A stretch of DNA of 64,000 nucleotides from Candidatus Caldilinea saccharophila (GTDB lineage Bacteria > Chloroflexota > Anaerolineae > Caldilineales > Caldilineaceae). Positions within the stretch are counted from its first letter, which is position 1; each line of letters opens with the position of its first letter. Shown one piece after another: positions 1-12,851 of this stretch. The position numbers were made by a program, and so were the translations under genes. The notes under the pieces are model-generated. The model saw only the letters and a list, made by a program, of their open reading frames with translations. It had not been told where the DNA came from and did not search any database. The stretch covers positions 62,001 through 126,000 of the forward strand of contig JADJVW010000005.1 in the NCBI GenBank assembly GCA_016710365.1, given 5' to 3'.

Positions 1-3678
<3,678 letters not shown>

Positions 3679-3680
3679 GG

Positions 3681-4444
3681 TCAGCTCGGTGAATCGGGTT
3701 TGGGTGGTTTGGGTGCCTTGCGCTGTTTGCGCAGGTCGCGCACCATCTCTTCGAGCGTGCGCCGGTCAAAATATTCGAGGATAAACGCGGCCAGCAGCGC
3801 CTTTTTGATGTCGCTGCTCACCTGACGCTGCATGATCAGCGTGATGAAATCCTTGGGCGCTTGCTCCTCTTCGGCCGCGGGTGGGTCGGAGCGCGACGCA
3901 TCGTCGTCGGCTGGCGGCGGCGGGGTCGCGCCTGGCGGCAACGGCGCCGCGATCACGGCCAGCCGCGCCATCTTCTCCAGCTCGCGCATGTCGAGTTCCA
4001 CGGCCTGCGCCACCAACTGCATCCGCTGGCGCGTCAGCGTGGCGTTGATCAACTGGCGCGCCAGCGCCTGCACCGCGGCGTAGGCTTCTTCCAGCCGCAC
4101 GGCCGCGGCGTCGCGCAGCGGTTCGGGCTGCAGCGGCTGCGCCAACTTGAAGCTGAGGTTGCGCACCACCGTGGGCCAGGCCAGCCCCACCAGGATCGCC
4201 ACCAGCCACGTGTTGGCGCCAACGACCAGGTTGGCGACCACCAGATAGATGGCGGCGCGGCAAAGAAGTTGAAAAAGATGAGCAGCCACGCACCGCCGGT
4301 GTTGAGCGCTCGCCCCGTTTCGGTCTTGAACGCGCCGACGATCTCGCTCATGCCCCACAGAAAGCCGACAACGCCGGCAAAGAGCGACCATACGGCCAAC
4401 TGCACGGCAGGCATCGACCACCAATCAAAGTTCATCACATTCAC
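3681..4444 (-). CDS. Membrane protein of the NLR-like operon, one frameshift
   Basis: Not a family I recognise. The N-terminus (MNVMNFDWWSMPAVQLAVWS) gives hydrophobic segments at ~12-33, ~50-72 and ~75-95. The rest is soluble: a helical region (RLEEAYAAVQALARQLINAT), a Pro/Asp/Glu-rich linker, and a charged C-terminus ending KQRKAPKPPKPDSPS. The first ~60 residues and the remainder lie in different frames, with the break near 4262 (around TTCTTTGCC on the coding strand). The gene sits between the winged-helix/TPR gene and the CHAT-NB-ARC gene on the same strand, and its stop is 2 nt before the latter's start, so co-translation is likely. It could be a membrane anchor or effector for the system; that is inference only. 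Confidence 0.6.
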
Positions 4445-4479
4445 CCCTGGAAAGGTTTTGGCATAACGTTAAACTGGAG

Positions 4480-4625
4480 TGCAGACACTTCACTGCAAAA
4501 AGGCTGATTCGCCACAGAGAACGCAAAGAGCCTAGAGAAAGAAAGTTGCTCTTTGTGCTCTTTGCGTTCTCTGTGGCAGATTCCTCGACTTTCTGCAGTG
4601 AAGTCTTCGGAGCTTCCTGGAAGAT
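4480..4625. repeat. Nested inverted repeat between genes
   Basis: Perfect 21-nt arms at 4511-4531 and 4557-4577 (GCCACAGAGAACGCAAAGAG and its complement) lie inside outer arms ACTTCACTGCA / TGCAGTGAAGT. The right end carries AGCTTCCTGGAAGAT at 4611-4625, a half-copy of a hairpin found complete at 42303 and 55799. It looks like a small non-autonomous palindromic element. It splits the first two genes of the NLR-like operon and could attenuate transcription. Confidence 0.6.
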
Positions 4626-4652
4626 GTTCCGCATCAGTGTTTAGCCTAGCGA

Positions 4653-5153
4653 TCAGTAGTTACGCGCCGAGTTTGCGCGTCGCCTCCAGCGCCTGTTCGT
4701 AATAGGTCGCGGCCTTGGCAAAGTCGCCGCGCGCGCCATGTCGCCCAGCGATTGCAGCAGGTCGGCCTCTTTGCGCAGCGGGTCGGGCGCGGACGCCGCG
4801 CTGCTTTGCGCGGCCGCGGCCGGCGCTTCGGCCTGGCGCGCCTGTTGCAGCCGCTTCAAAAAGGTTTCGTCGCGCAACAGCAGCGCCATCTGCTCCCCCT
4901 GCGGCGTCAGCGCAAAAAGCTCGTTGCCGAAGGAGCCGCCGGAGAACTCTGTCGTCGTGACCAGCCGTTTGGCGCGCAGATCGGCGAGCGGCGCGTTCAC
5001 TTCATCGGGAAATTTGAGGACGCGCACCGCGATCTCCAGCAGCAGACCCGGCCCGCGCTCGCGCAGCGACAGGATGATCTGCTGCTGGAGTTCGGTGAGT
5101 GTGCGCGCCAGCTCCAGCATAACGCTGCCTTCGTAGATCGATCGGATGCTCAT
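4653..5153 (-). CDS. Winged-helix protein with a single C-terminal TPR
   Basis: First gene of the NLR-like operon. Residues ~12-95 look like a MarR-type winged helix (LTELQQQIILSLRERG ... LFALTPQGEQMALLL). An Ala-rich linker follows, then one TPR. As read, the end is garbled (RAATLPRPRP). Shifting frame near 4731, in a GC-alternating run, restores SLGDMARGDFAKAATYYEQA and a stop at 4660-4662. That TPR resembles the repeats of the CHAT-NB-ARC protein, so the two may pack together. A strong Shine-Dalgarno (AGGAGG) precedes ATG 5153, and a TG-extended -10 (TATGAT) lies at 5186-5191. The role could be regulator or sensor; not known. Confidence 0.65.
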   Translation of the reverse strand: MSIRSIYEGSVMLELARTLTELQQQIILSLRERGPGLLLEIAVRVLKFPDEVNAPLADLRAKRLVTTTEFSGGSFGNELFALTPQGEQMALLLRDETFLKRLQQARQAEAPAAAAQSSAASAPDPLRKEADLLQSLGDMARAATLPRPRPITNRRWRRRANSARNY

Positions 5154-5259
5154 GCAACACCTCCTGTGTGGTTGGCTTTTCCTGTATCATACCACAAACC
5201 GCCGCTTGCTTTTGCACCTTTCCCCGGCAGCGCAACCCCAAAATTTGGCGGGGCCGATA

Positions 5260-5361
5260 GTAGGTCGGGCTATCAGCCCGACGGGGCTTCCATCACCTTG
5301 CTGCGCGTTGTCACTCACCGTTGGCACGACGCAACACTGTCGGGCTGATAGCCCGACCTAC
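5260..5361. repeat. Palindromic intergenic element, GTAGGTCGGGCT family
   Basis: Begins GTAGGTCGGGCTATCAGCCC and ends TCGGGCTGATAGCCCGACC followed by TAC, giving terminal inverted repeats plus internal hairpins. It fills most of the gap between the divergent winged-helix and MFS genes. Relatives occur at 26443-26871, 31118-31136 and 50563-50650. No coding potential is apparent. Confidence 0.75.
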
Positions 5362-5434
5362 GGGACTACGGGACTTGAATCCGTTGTAGTGATGCTTCAC
5401 CTTTCTGCACCCCCGCCGGCGCGAGGTACAATGG

Positions 5435-6700
5435 ATGCTTACTCAATTCTCAGCATCTACACGTTTGCACGTGCGATGCGACAAGATGGGATTACTTTTT
5501 ACCATGCAAGTTGTCAGCTCGAAACGCCCTCTTCCCACGACGGCCCTCTCGGTCATCATCACCGCCTATCTGATCTTCCTGGTGCTGGGCTTCCCCGATG
5601 GAATGCTCGGCGTGGCCTGGCCGTCGATGATGAGAGATTTCGGCGTACAGAACGCGCAAATGGGCACGATGCTGCTCATCTCGACCATCGGCTTTCTGCT
5701 CACCAGTTTCAACACCGGCCGGCTGATCCGCTGGTTTGGGATTTCAACGCTGCTCGTCGTCAGCAGCGTCGTGCGTGCGGTGGGACTGCTCGGCATTGCG
5801 CTGGCGCCGGCATGGCCGGTGCTGGTGGGCGCGGCTTTCATCTTTGGCGTGGGCAGCGGCGCCATCGATGGCGGGATGAACACCTTCTTTGCGATGCGTG
5901 TGCGCAGCCCGCGGCTGATGAGTTGGCTCCACGCCAGCTTTGGCCTGGGCGCCACGATCGCGCCTATCATGCTGACCGCGCTGTTCAGCCTGGGCATCGT
6001 CTGGCGCTGGGGCTATGTGATCGTGGCGATCCTGCAGGTGGCGATGGGGCTGGTGGTCTTTGTGCGCGCGGGCGAGTGGCAGATGCGCGCCGAAGAAGTC
6101 GAGGTGGAGACCTCCACCGGCCAGCGCAGTGCGTTCGCCACCCTGGCGCTGCCCATCGTCTGGGTCAACATTGCCATTTTCTTCTTCTACGCCGGCATCG
6201 AGGTCACGGCGGGCAACTGGAGCTATTCCATCTTCACCGAGTCGCGCGGGGTGTCACCGGAGGTTGCCGGGCTGATCACCGGCCTCTATTGGGGAAGTTT
6301 CACCGCGGGGCGCGTCTTTTTCGGCATTATCGCCGATCGCTTTGATGTCGTCGCCACGATTCGCACCATGGCCGTGACCGCGGTCCTGGCCGCGACGCTG
6401 TTCTGGTGGAATCCTGTCAACTGGGTGGGCTTTGCCGGGCTGCTCATCCTCGGCTTTGCGCTGGCGCCTGTCTTCCCGCTGTTGATGACGGCCACGCCGT
6501 TGCGCCTGGGCAATGCGGACGCCAACAATGCCATCGGCTTTCAGGTGGCAGCCGCCAGTTTCGGCATTGGCGTGCTGCCCGGGCTGGCGGGCGCGCTGGC
6601 CGATCTCACCTCGCTTGCGATCGTCGGCCCGTTCATGGTCGCCGGTCTGACCATGATGGCGATTCTGCACGAGATCGCAGTCCGGCATCCTCAGGCGTAA
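5435..6700 (+). CDS. MFS transporter
   Basis: Major facilitator superfamily permease of about 400 residues with 12 hydrophobic segments. The best start is uncertain: in-frame ATGs occur at 5435, 5486 and 5504, and the protein proper begins around MQVVSSKRPLPTTALSVII (5504). The DGMLGVAWPSMMRDFG segment after TM1 and GRLIRWFG in the TM2-3 loop fit the MFS fold, and the organisation resembles FucP/YfkF-like sugar or drug permeases. Substrate cannot be told. It stands alone, flanked by palindromic repeats on both sides, and is one of the few genes here without a frameshift. Confidence 0.85.
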   Translation: MLTQFSASTRLHVRCDKMGLLFTMQVVSSKRPLPTTALSVIITAYLIFLVLGFPDGMLGVAWPSMMRDFGVQNAQMGTMLLISTIGFLLTSFNTGRLIRWFGISTLLVVSSVVRAVGLLGIALAPAWPVLVGAAFIFGVGSGAIDGGMNTFFAMRVRSPRLMSWLHASFGLGATIAPIMLTALFSLGIVWRWGYVIVAILQVAMGLVVFVRAGEWQMRAEEVEVETSTGQRSAFATLALPIVWVNIAIFFFYAGIEVTAGNWSYSIFTESRGVSPEVAGLITGLYWGSFTAGRVFFGIIADRFDVVATIRTMAVTAVLAATLFWWNPVNWVGFAGLLILGFALAPVFPLLMTATPLRLGNADANNAIGFQVAAASFGIGVLPGLAGALADLTSLAIVGPFMVAGLTMMAILHEIAVRHPQA

Positions 6701-6747
6701 AACCAGATCCTGCCGCACACCAGGATGCAGGTCGCCCAAGAAATATG

Positions 6748-6807
6748 GCACGCGGATGACGCGGATCCGGCGAATTTTCGCTAATCTGATCCGCGTCATC
6801 CGCGTGC
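6748..6807. repeat. Inverted repeat, GCGGATGACGCGGAT family
   Basis: Perfect 19-nt arms at 6748-6766 and 6789-6807 (GCACGCGGATGACGCGGAT) with a 22-nt loop. It lies between the convergent MFS and selB genes, so it may act as a bidirectional terminator, although there is no T-run. A related, tandemly arranged copy is at 25465-25621. Confidence 0.65.
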
Positions 6808-6845
6808 TATTCTTATCCGGCTGAATAGATGCAATTCGTCAATGC

Positions 6846-8763
6846 CTAGCGCAGCACCCGCGCATCGCCCTCGCGGCGCGTCATCCGCTGCACGTCCATC
6901 TCCTCCAGCACCGCCTGCGCATACTTGCGGCTGGTCTGGAAGAGATCGCGCACTTCGGCCAGGGTGACGCTGCCGTGCTCCTGCAAATAGACCGTAATCT
7001 GCGCCACCATGCCGGCAAAGTCTTCGCCGCGCAGCAAAACGTCGTTGCTCAGCCGCGTCAGCACGCCCTGCTCCAGCAGAAAGTCAAGCAAATCCGCATC
7101 CCCACCAAGGATGCGCAGCGCATCTTGCTGAATGGGCGGCGCATAGGGGGCGGCGGCAAAGGCAGCCAACAACTGGTCGATAGTCTGTTGCTGGATTGCG
7201 GTGGGGGCCGCAGTAAAATCGAGCAGATACACGCTGGCATCGTCGTTGCCCAGCAAAGCGCGCCGGGCTAATTCATCGAGCAACGTGTTAAAGAGGCGCA
7301 CGGAAATGTTGACGCCTGGCAACAGGGTCTGAAGCAGGCTGCGTGCGGCGCTGCGCGGCAGACCGCGGCGCAAGGGAAATTGACGATGAAATTCGGTGAC
7401 GCGTGCGGTCAGCCCATCGGCGACTTGCCGCCAGGCGTTCAGACTCAGCATGACCGGCTCGTCACTCGCGGCGATTTCGACCAACGCTTGCTGGCGGCGC
7501 AGTTCGGTCAGCGCCTCGGCGCCTGTGGCGGGGTCCAGCTCCGCAGCCGCAAGCAAGTCTCTGCGCGAGGTCAGGCGGAGACGTTCGAGCGTCTGCAGCA
7601 GAATCTCATCCGGCAGACCGTGCGCCAGTGTTGCCAGCCGCGCCAACGACTTGGCATCGAAGCGGCGCCAGCGGCGCTGGGGCTGCGGGCTGAGCACCAC
7701 CCCGCCCCCCAGCGTCAGGCTGGGGCTAGGCTGGCGCAGGATGAAGCGGTCGCCGGCGACGACGATTGCAGGCCGCGAGAGGCGCAGTTGCAGCCAGCCT
7801 TCCTGTCCCGGCGCCAGCGTCTCCGCACCAAGCAGCCGGGCGACGGCAGGAATTTCGGCCGCGCCGACGAAGAGATCGACCGGCTGATTGTGTTTCAGCG
7901 GGCGTGGCGCGTCCGCGAGGAGGCGAAAGCTGACATCGACCAGCACGGTGGACGTCAGCGTGTTGGGTCTGACCACGACGTCGCCCCGGCGCAGCTCGTC
8001 CGTGCCCACACCGGTTAGATTGATGGCGAGCCGGCTCCCAGGCAGGCTGCTTTCCACCTGGCGGCGATGCGTTTGCAGCGAGCGGATGCGTGCGGTGCGC
8101 TGTGCAGGCAAAATCTCAACAGTCTCGCCCACGCTGAACGCGCCGTCCAGCAGCGTGCCGGTGACGATGGTGCCAAAACCACTGAGACTGAAGATGCGGT
8201 CGATGGGCAGGCGCGGGCGCGCGCGGTTGCGGCGCGGCGGCAGGTCGGCCAGCAGGGTCGCCAGCGTGCGCTTCAATTCATCCAGGCCGGCGCGGCTGAC
8301 CGCGCTGACCGGCACGATCGGCGCGGCGCGCAAGTGCGTGGTCGAGAGCAATTCGGCAACGTCAAGCTCCACCAGTTCGAGCCATTCGGGATCGTCGATG
8401 AGATCAACTTTGGTGAGCGCGACTACGGCCGCGGGCACGGCCAGCAAGTCGAGAATGGCGAGATGTTCGCGCGTCTGCGGCATAACGCCTTCATCCGCGG
8501 CAATGACCAGCAGCGCCGCGTCGACGCCGCCGACGCCGGCCAGCATATTCTTGATGAAATCGATGTGACCGGGCACATCGACGATGCCCACGTTGTGGGC
8601 GCCGCCGGCCGCGTCGGGCAGTTCGATCCAGGCAAAGCCCAGATCGATCGTCATCCCGCGCGCTTTTTCTTCCTTTGAGACGGTCAGGGTCGATGCCGGT
8701 CAGCGCACGCACCAGGGTTGATTTCCCATGGTCGACGTGTCCAGCGGTGCCGATGATGTGCAT
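6846..8763 (-). CDS. selB: Selenocysteine-specific elongation factor SelB, one frameshift
   Basis: GTPase that delivers Sec-tRNA to the ribosome at UGA codons followed by a SECIS element. The N-terminus MHIIGTAGHVDHGKSTL (from ATG 8763) has the G1 motif, DVPGHIDF is G3 and ALTKVDLID is G4. EF-Tu-like domains II and III follow, then C-terminal winged helices (~residues 430-640) that bind SECIS RNA. The frame breaks near 8680: DRLKGRKSA as read becomes DRLKEEKARGMTIDL if one A is removed. Total length of ~640 aa is normal. No selA, selD or tRNA-Sec is visible nearby, so the rest of the pathway must lie elsewhere. Confidence 0.93.
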
Positions 8764-8790
8764 AGAGATTGGAGAATAGAGAATAGAGAT

Positions 8791-8861
8791 GGGAGAATAG
8801 AGATTGGAGATTGGAGGCAGGAGGCAATAGTCCTAATCTCCAATCTCTACTCTATTCTCCA
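8791..8861. repeat. Imperfect inverted repeat of GGAGAATAGAGATTGGAGAT type
   Basis: Purine-rich left arm from 8791 pairs with AATCTCCAATCTCTAC...TATTCTCC at 8835-8861, with a 4-nt bulge. It separates the coiled-coil gene from selB. This is low-complexity palindromic sequence without coding potential. Confidence 0.5.
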
Positions 8862-8864
8862 CAT

Positions 8865-10175
8865 TTAGCTTTTCTGGCCGTTGCCCGGCGCCTCGCCCGT
8901 GATAATGCCGGCGGTGCGTCGTTGTTGACCTTGCGCGGCAAACAGTTCGGCGTTGCGGCGCTGGCGTTGCCAGGCTTCCTCCATCGCACGCATTTTTTCG
9001 TCGCGATCTTTGATGACTTTCTGCATCCCGTCGAGCCAGGAATCGGCCATTGCAGTAAAGTAGGCGCCGTACGTCTCCTGCAACTTCCACACCTGATCGA
9101 CCAACGCCTCGATCATCTTGAGGTCATGTTGCAGCGGTGGGAAGCGCTCGACGACTTCTTTATTGTACTTCTCCTGCTCGCCCCACAGATGTTCCTGGCG
9201 CAGCTCGCCTTTGCGACGCCGGCGTTCATAATCCTCGCGAAACTCATCCATCTCGCGACGGATGCGCTCTTCCGCCAGCCGCTGCAACTCGGCCACCTGC
9301 CCCTGCTCGCGCAAGATCAGGTCTTTGAATTCCTGCATTTCCGCCACGGCACGGCGGCTGATGTCAATCTGCTGCGCAAAGTTCTGCACCCGCTCATACG
9401 CCTGCGCAACCACCGTTTTCTGCTCGTCGATCGTTTCCTGCCAGCGGGTGAGCACCTGCTCGCGGTCGACGACCATGATGCGGGTGCGCTCCATAAACTT
9501 GACCTGTTCGTCGCGCAGTTGATCCACCATCGGCGGCAGCTTTTCGATCTCACCGGCCGTCTTACGGATGGTCTCATCGAGCAGTGGAATGCGTCCGGCG
9601 GTGGCTTCGGTGCGCTTGAAAAGCTCGACTGTCTCTTGTTGCAACTGTGCGATGCGCTTGGTGTCGCTGGTGCGTTGCTCCACCAGGAAGGGAATCTGGC
9701 GCGTGCGCTCTTCGATTTCTTTGGAAAGGCTGCCGATCTGGTTGCGCATGCTCATGATCAACTCGCCGAGACGGTCATCCTCGGTGGAGCGCACTTGGAT
9801 CGCTTCCTCCAGACGGCCCAGCCGTGGCAACTCGCGGCGCACTTCGCTGATCTCGCGGCTGAGCATCTCGCGGTCGCTCATGCGTGCGCGCTCGATCTCG
9901 CGCTGCCCGGAGACGCGTTCTTCATACGCGCGTTCCACCAGGCCGACCAACTCGGTCTTAGTGTTCTGAATCGACTGTTCAACCTGATTGAAGCGGGAGA
10001 ATTGCGCTTGTGTACTGGCCAGACGCCCCTCCAACTCCTGAATGCGGCGCGCCTGCTCGATAATGTCGCTGGACTGGGCTTCGATGCGCTGCTGAAGCCG
10101 CGCGATCTCGGCGCGATCACGCCGATGCTCTTCATCGAGCCAGGTCACCATCTGGGCGAGTTGTGTTAGATCCAT
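8865..10175 (-). CDS. Coiled-coil protein of unknown function
   Basis: An intact 436-residue protein that is almost entirely charged coiled coil (EARRIQELEGRL, LSREISEVRREL, EERTRQIPFLVEQR), with no signal peptide and no membrane segment. It is rich in Glu, Gln and Arg, with a short polar tail ending EAPGNGQKS. Heptad patterning runs from ~15 to ~400 with few proline breaks, which fits a cytoplasmic rod or scaffold. Start ATG 10175 (MDLTQLAQMVTWLDEEHRRD) is the first in frame. It lies upstream of selB on the same strand, about 100 nt away across a palindromic repeat. I do not recognise a family; SMC-like ATPase domains are absent. Confidence 0.6.
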   Translation of the reverse strand: MDLTQLAQMVTWLDEEHRRDRAEIARLQQRIEAQSSDIIEQARRIQELEGRLASTQAQFSRFNQVEQSIQNTKTELVGLVERAYEERVSGQREIERARMSDREMLSREISEVRRELPRLGRLEEAIQVRSTEDDRLGELIMSMRNQIGSLSKEIEERTRQIPFLVEQRTSDTKRIAQLQQETVELFKRTEATAGRIPLLDETIRKTAGEIEKLPPMVDQLRDEQVKFMERTRIMVVDREQVLTRWQETIDEQKTVVAQAYERVQNFAQQIDISRRAVAEMQEFKDLILREQGQVAELQRLAEERIRREMDEFREDYERRRRKGELRQEHLWGEQEKYNKEVVERFPPLQHDLKMIEALVDQVWKLQETYGAYFTAMADSWLDGMQKVIKDRDEKMRAMEEAWQRQRRNAELFAAQGQQRRTAGIITGEAPGNGQKS

Positions 10176-10408
10176 AGCACCTGCATCTTATGTAAGCTTA
10201 CCGTGTACGCAGCAAATTGTGTGCAAACCCTATCGGTGCAAAGTATACCATCGTGACGCCAGCAACTCAAACGTCTCCGAGAGAAACGCATGAAGGACGC
10301 CGCAAGTTTGCCGATGCCTGCAACGGCTACAATGCCCGGCGCAGTTAGCGCATGGCACACATGCTTGCATTTATCAACTCCTGCCGCCTTGTTCGCCACC
10401 GAGTCTGT

Positions 10409-11572
10409 ATGCGTATTGGCGTCGATTCCCGACTTATGTACTATCAGCCAGCCGGCATCAGTAGATACACCTGGCATCTACTGCAAGCCCTGGCGGAACT
10501 CGACAGCGAAGACGAGTTTGTGATTTTTCAGCACCGTAAACACCGCGCCGCGTTGATCCAGCAGCGTAATTTTCGGCGCGCCACGCTCTACGCGCCCGTC
10601 CATCACCGCCTCGAACAGCCGCTATTGATGGCAGAGTTGTTGCGTTTTCGCCTCGATCTGCTGCACAGCACCGATTTCATCCCGCCGTTCTATTCGCCGA
10701 TCAAATCGGTGATCACCGTCCACGATCTTGCCTTTTTGCATTATCCGCATTTCCTCACCACTGTCAGCGCCGAGTATTACGGCCAGATCGACAAGGCGGT
10801 CGTTCATGCTGCGCACATCATCGTGCCGAGCGAGTTTACACGCCAGGACTTGATCGCCCAGCTTGGCGCGCCGCCCGACAAGGTGACGGTCATCCATGAG
10901 GCCGCCAACCCGATGTTCAAACCGTTGCTGCTGCCGGAGGCGCGCCGTGCAGTGTGCGCCCAGTATCACCTGCCGGAACGGTTTATTCTCTGCGTCGGCA
11001 CGATTGAACCGCGCAAAAATATCAACGGGCTGTTGCACGCGTTTGCGCATCTGCGTGACAAGTATGCGCCGGGCGATGTGGCGCTGGCAATTGCTGGCGG
11101 CAAAGGCTGGCTATACGAAGAGACGCTTGAGCTCGTCGAGAAACTCAACCTCAGGTCACACGTCCACTTCCTGGGGCGCGTGTCCGACGAAGCGTTGCAT
11201 CAACTCTATGTAGCCGCGCGCTGTCACATTCATCCTGCCCACTATGAGGGATTTGGCCTGCCGCCGCTAGAAGCCATGGCTTGTGGCACACCCACCATTG
11301 TCAGCAATATCAGCAGTCTGCCCGAAGTCGTCGGCGATGCGGCGCTGCTTGTCGATCCGGGCGACCCAGAAGAAATGGCCGTCGCCATGCAGCGCTTGCT
11401 GAACGACGATGAGTTGCACGCCGAGTTGCGCGCAAAAGGTTTGCAGCGCGCCCGCGTCTTCAGTTGGGAGCGCGCGGCCCATCGCACGCTCGATGTCTAC
11501 CGGAAAGTTGCCGAGCCACGGCGCGCATCTTCCCAGCAGCCCGCGGCCACGACGCCGGAAAAAGGGCTGTGA
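10409..11572 (+). CDS. Glycosyltransferase family 4 (GT-B fold)
   Basis: Retaining glycosyltransferase acting on a nucleotide-sugar donor. The C-terminal donor-binding half shows the typical FILCVGTIEPRKNI and HYEGFGLPPLEAMACGTP motifs, the latter with the E-x7-E pair. The N-terminal half starts MRIGVDSRLMYYQPAGISRY. I chose ATG 10409 over the upstream ATG 10352 because family members begin at MRIGVD. Length (~387 aa) is normal and the frame is intact. The stop overlaps the GTG start of the second glycosyltransferase, so the two are translationally coupled. Likely role: cell-surface polysaccharide or glycolipid synthesis; acceptor unknown. Confidence 0.9.
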   Translation: MRIGVDSRLMYYQPAGISRYTWHLLQALAELDSEDEFVIFQHRKHRAALIQQRNFRRATLYAPVHHRLEQPLLMAELLRFRLDLLHSTDFIPPFYSPIKSVITVHDLAFLHYPHFLTTVSAEYYGQIDKAVVHAAHIIVPSEFTRQDLIAQLGAPPDKVTVIHEAANPMFKPLLLPEARRAVCAQYHLPERFILCVGTIEPRKNINGLLHAFAHLRDKYAPGDVALAIAGGKGWLYEETLELVEKLNLRSHVHFLGRVSDEALHQLYVAARCHIHPAHYEGFGLPPLEAMACGTPTIVSNISSLPEVVGDAALLVDPGDPEEMAVAMQRLLNDDELHAELRAKGLQRARVFSWERAAHRTLDVYRKVAEPRRASSQQPAATTPEKGL

Positions 11573-12800
11573 ATCTCCTCATCGTCACCCCGCAGTTGCC
11601 CTACCCGCCACGCCAGGGCACGACGATCCGCAACTACAATTTAATCCGCGGCCTGGCGCAGCGACACACCGTGGATATGCTGACCTTCCTTGCGCCTGGC
11701 GAATACCTGGCGCCTGACAGCCCCCTGCTGACGCTGTGTCGCCGCGTCGCCTGCGTTGCCCAGCCAATGCGGACAGAGCAGGATCGCATCCGCACCACCT
11801 TGAGCACGACAACGCCCGACATGGGACTGCGGTTGGAAAGCCCGCTGATGCACGCACTCATTAGCAGTTGGGTGCAGCAAACCCGCTACGACGTGGTGCA
11901 GATCGAGGGGATCGAACTGGCGCAGTATGGGCTGGCCGTCGCCGGAAGGCAACGCAGCGCGCAGCGGCCGGCGCTCGTCTTCGACAATCACAACTGTGAG
12001 TATCTGCTGCAGAAGCGTAATGCGCTCACCGATTTGCGCCGCCCACGACGTTGGCCCGCGGCCGCCTACAGCCTGATCCAGTGGCGCAAGCTGCGCCACT
12101 ACGAACCGTCGGCGGTGCGCGAGAGCGATGGCGTGGTGGCAGTCAGCGACGCCGACCGGCGTGCGCTGCTTGCGCTCGACGCCCAGACGCCGATCACAGT
12201 GATCTCCAATGGCATCGATCTTGACGTTTATCGACCGCTTGAGCCTGCGCCTTCGCCCGCGCCGACGCTTGTCTTCACCGGCAAGATGGACTATCGCCCC
12301 AATATTGACGCCGTGCTCTGGTTTGGCCGCGAGGTGTTGCCGTCGTCCTGGCGCGTGCGCCGGAGGCGCGCTTCCAGATCGTCGGCATGAACCCTCATCC
12401 GCGGCTGGATGAACTGCGTCGTCACCCCGCCATCGACGTGACAGGTGCGGTGGCGGATACGCGCACGTACATCCAACACGCCGGCGTCTATGTCATCCCC
12501 ATGCGCGTTGGCGGCGGCACGCGTTTCAAGGCGCTGGAAGCGATGGCGTGCGCCGCGCCCGTTGTCAGCACCACCCTGGGCGTCGAAGGGATCGACGTGC
12601 GCAACGAGCAGGAGATGCTGCTCGCCGATACGCCGGACGCGTTCGCCAACGCGGTGCTGCGGCTGTTGGCCGACGCCGCCGGCAGCCGTGCGCTGCGCGC
12701 TCAGTTGGGCGCGCAAGGACGCCGCTTTGTAGAGAAGCATTACGATTGGGAATTGATCATTCCAAAGCTGGAGCGGGTTCTCCTCACGGCAACCGCGTGA
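11569..12800 (+). CDS. Second glycosyltransferase family 4, one frameshift
   Basis: Starts at GTG 11569 (VNLLIVTPQLPYPPRQGTTI), overlapping the preceding stop as GTGA. The N-terminal half is of the sugar-transferase GT4 type that opens with LPYPP and a glycine/threonine loop. The donor half shows LVFTGKMDYRPNIDAVLWF, then, after a break near 12343, LARAPEARFQIVGMNPHP and MRVGGGTRFKALEAMACAAP, carrying the E of the GT4 motif. One base is missing around CCGTCGTCCTGG. The joined product is ~410 aa. It probably works in the same pathway as its neighbour. Confidence 0.87.
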
Positions 12801-12851
12801 TAGAATAGCAGCATCACCACAAACTAAACATCCGCACGAAAGGAGTTCCAG

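Noticed and set aside
4425..4634. 69-codon minus-strand frame
   Set aside because: Lies over the nested inverted repeat, has no ribosome site and no protein-like composition.
8811..10169. 452-codon plus-strand open frame rich in Leu/His/Ala
   Set aside because: Antisense of the coiled-coil gene; stop-free because of the codon use of the opposite strand.
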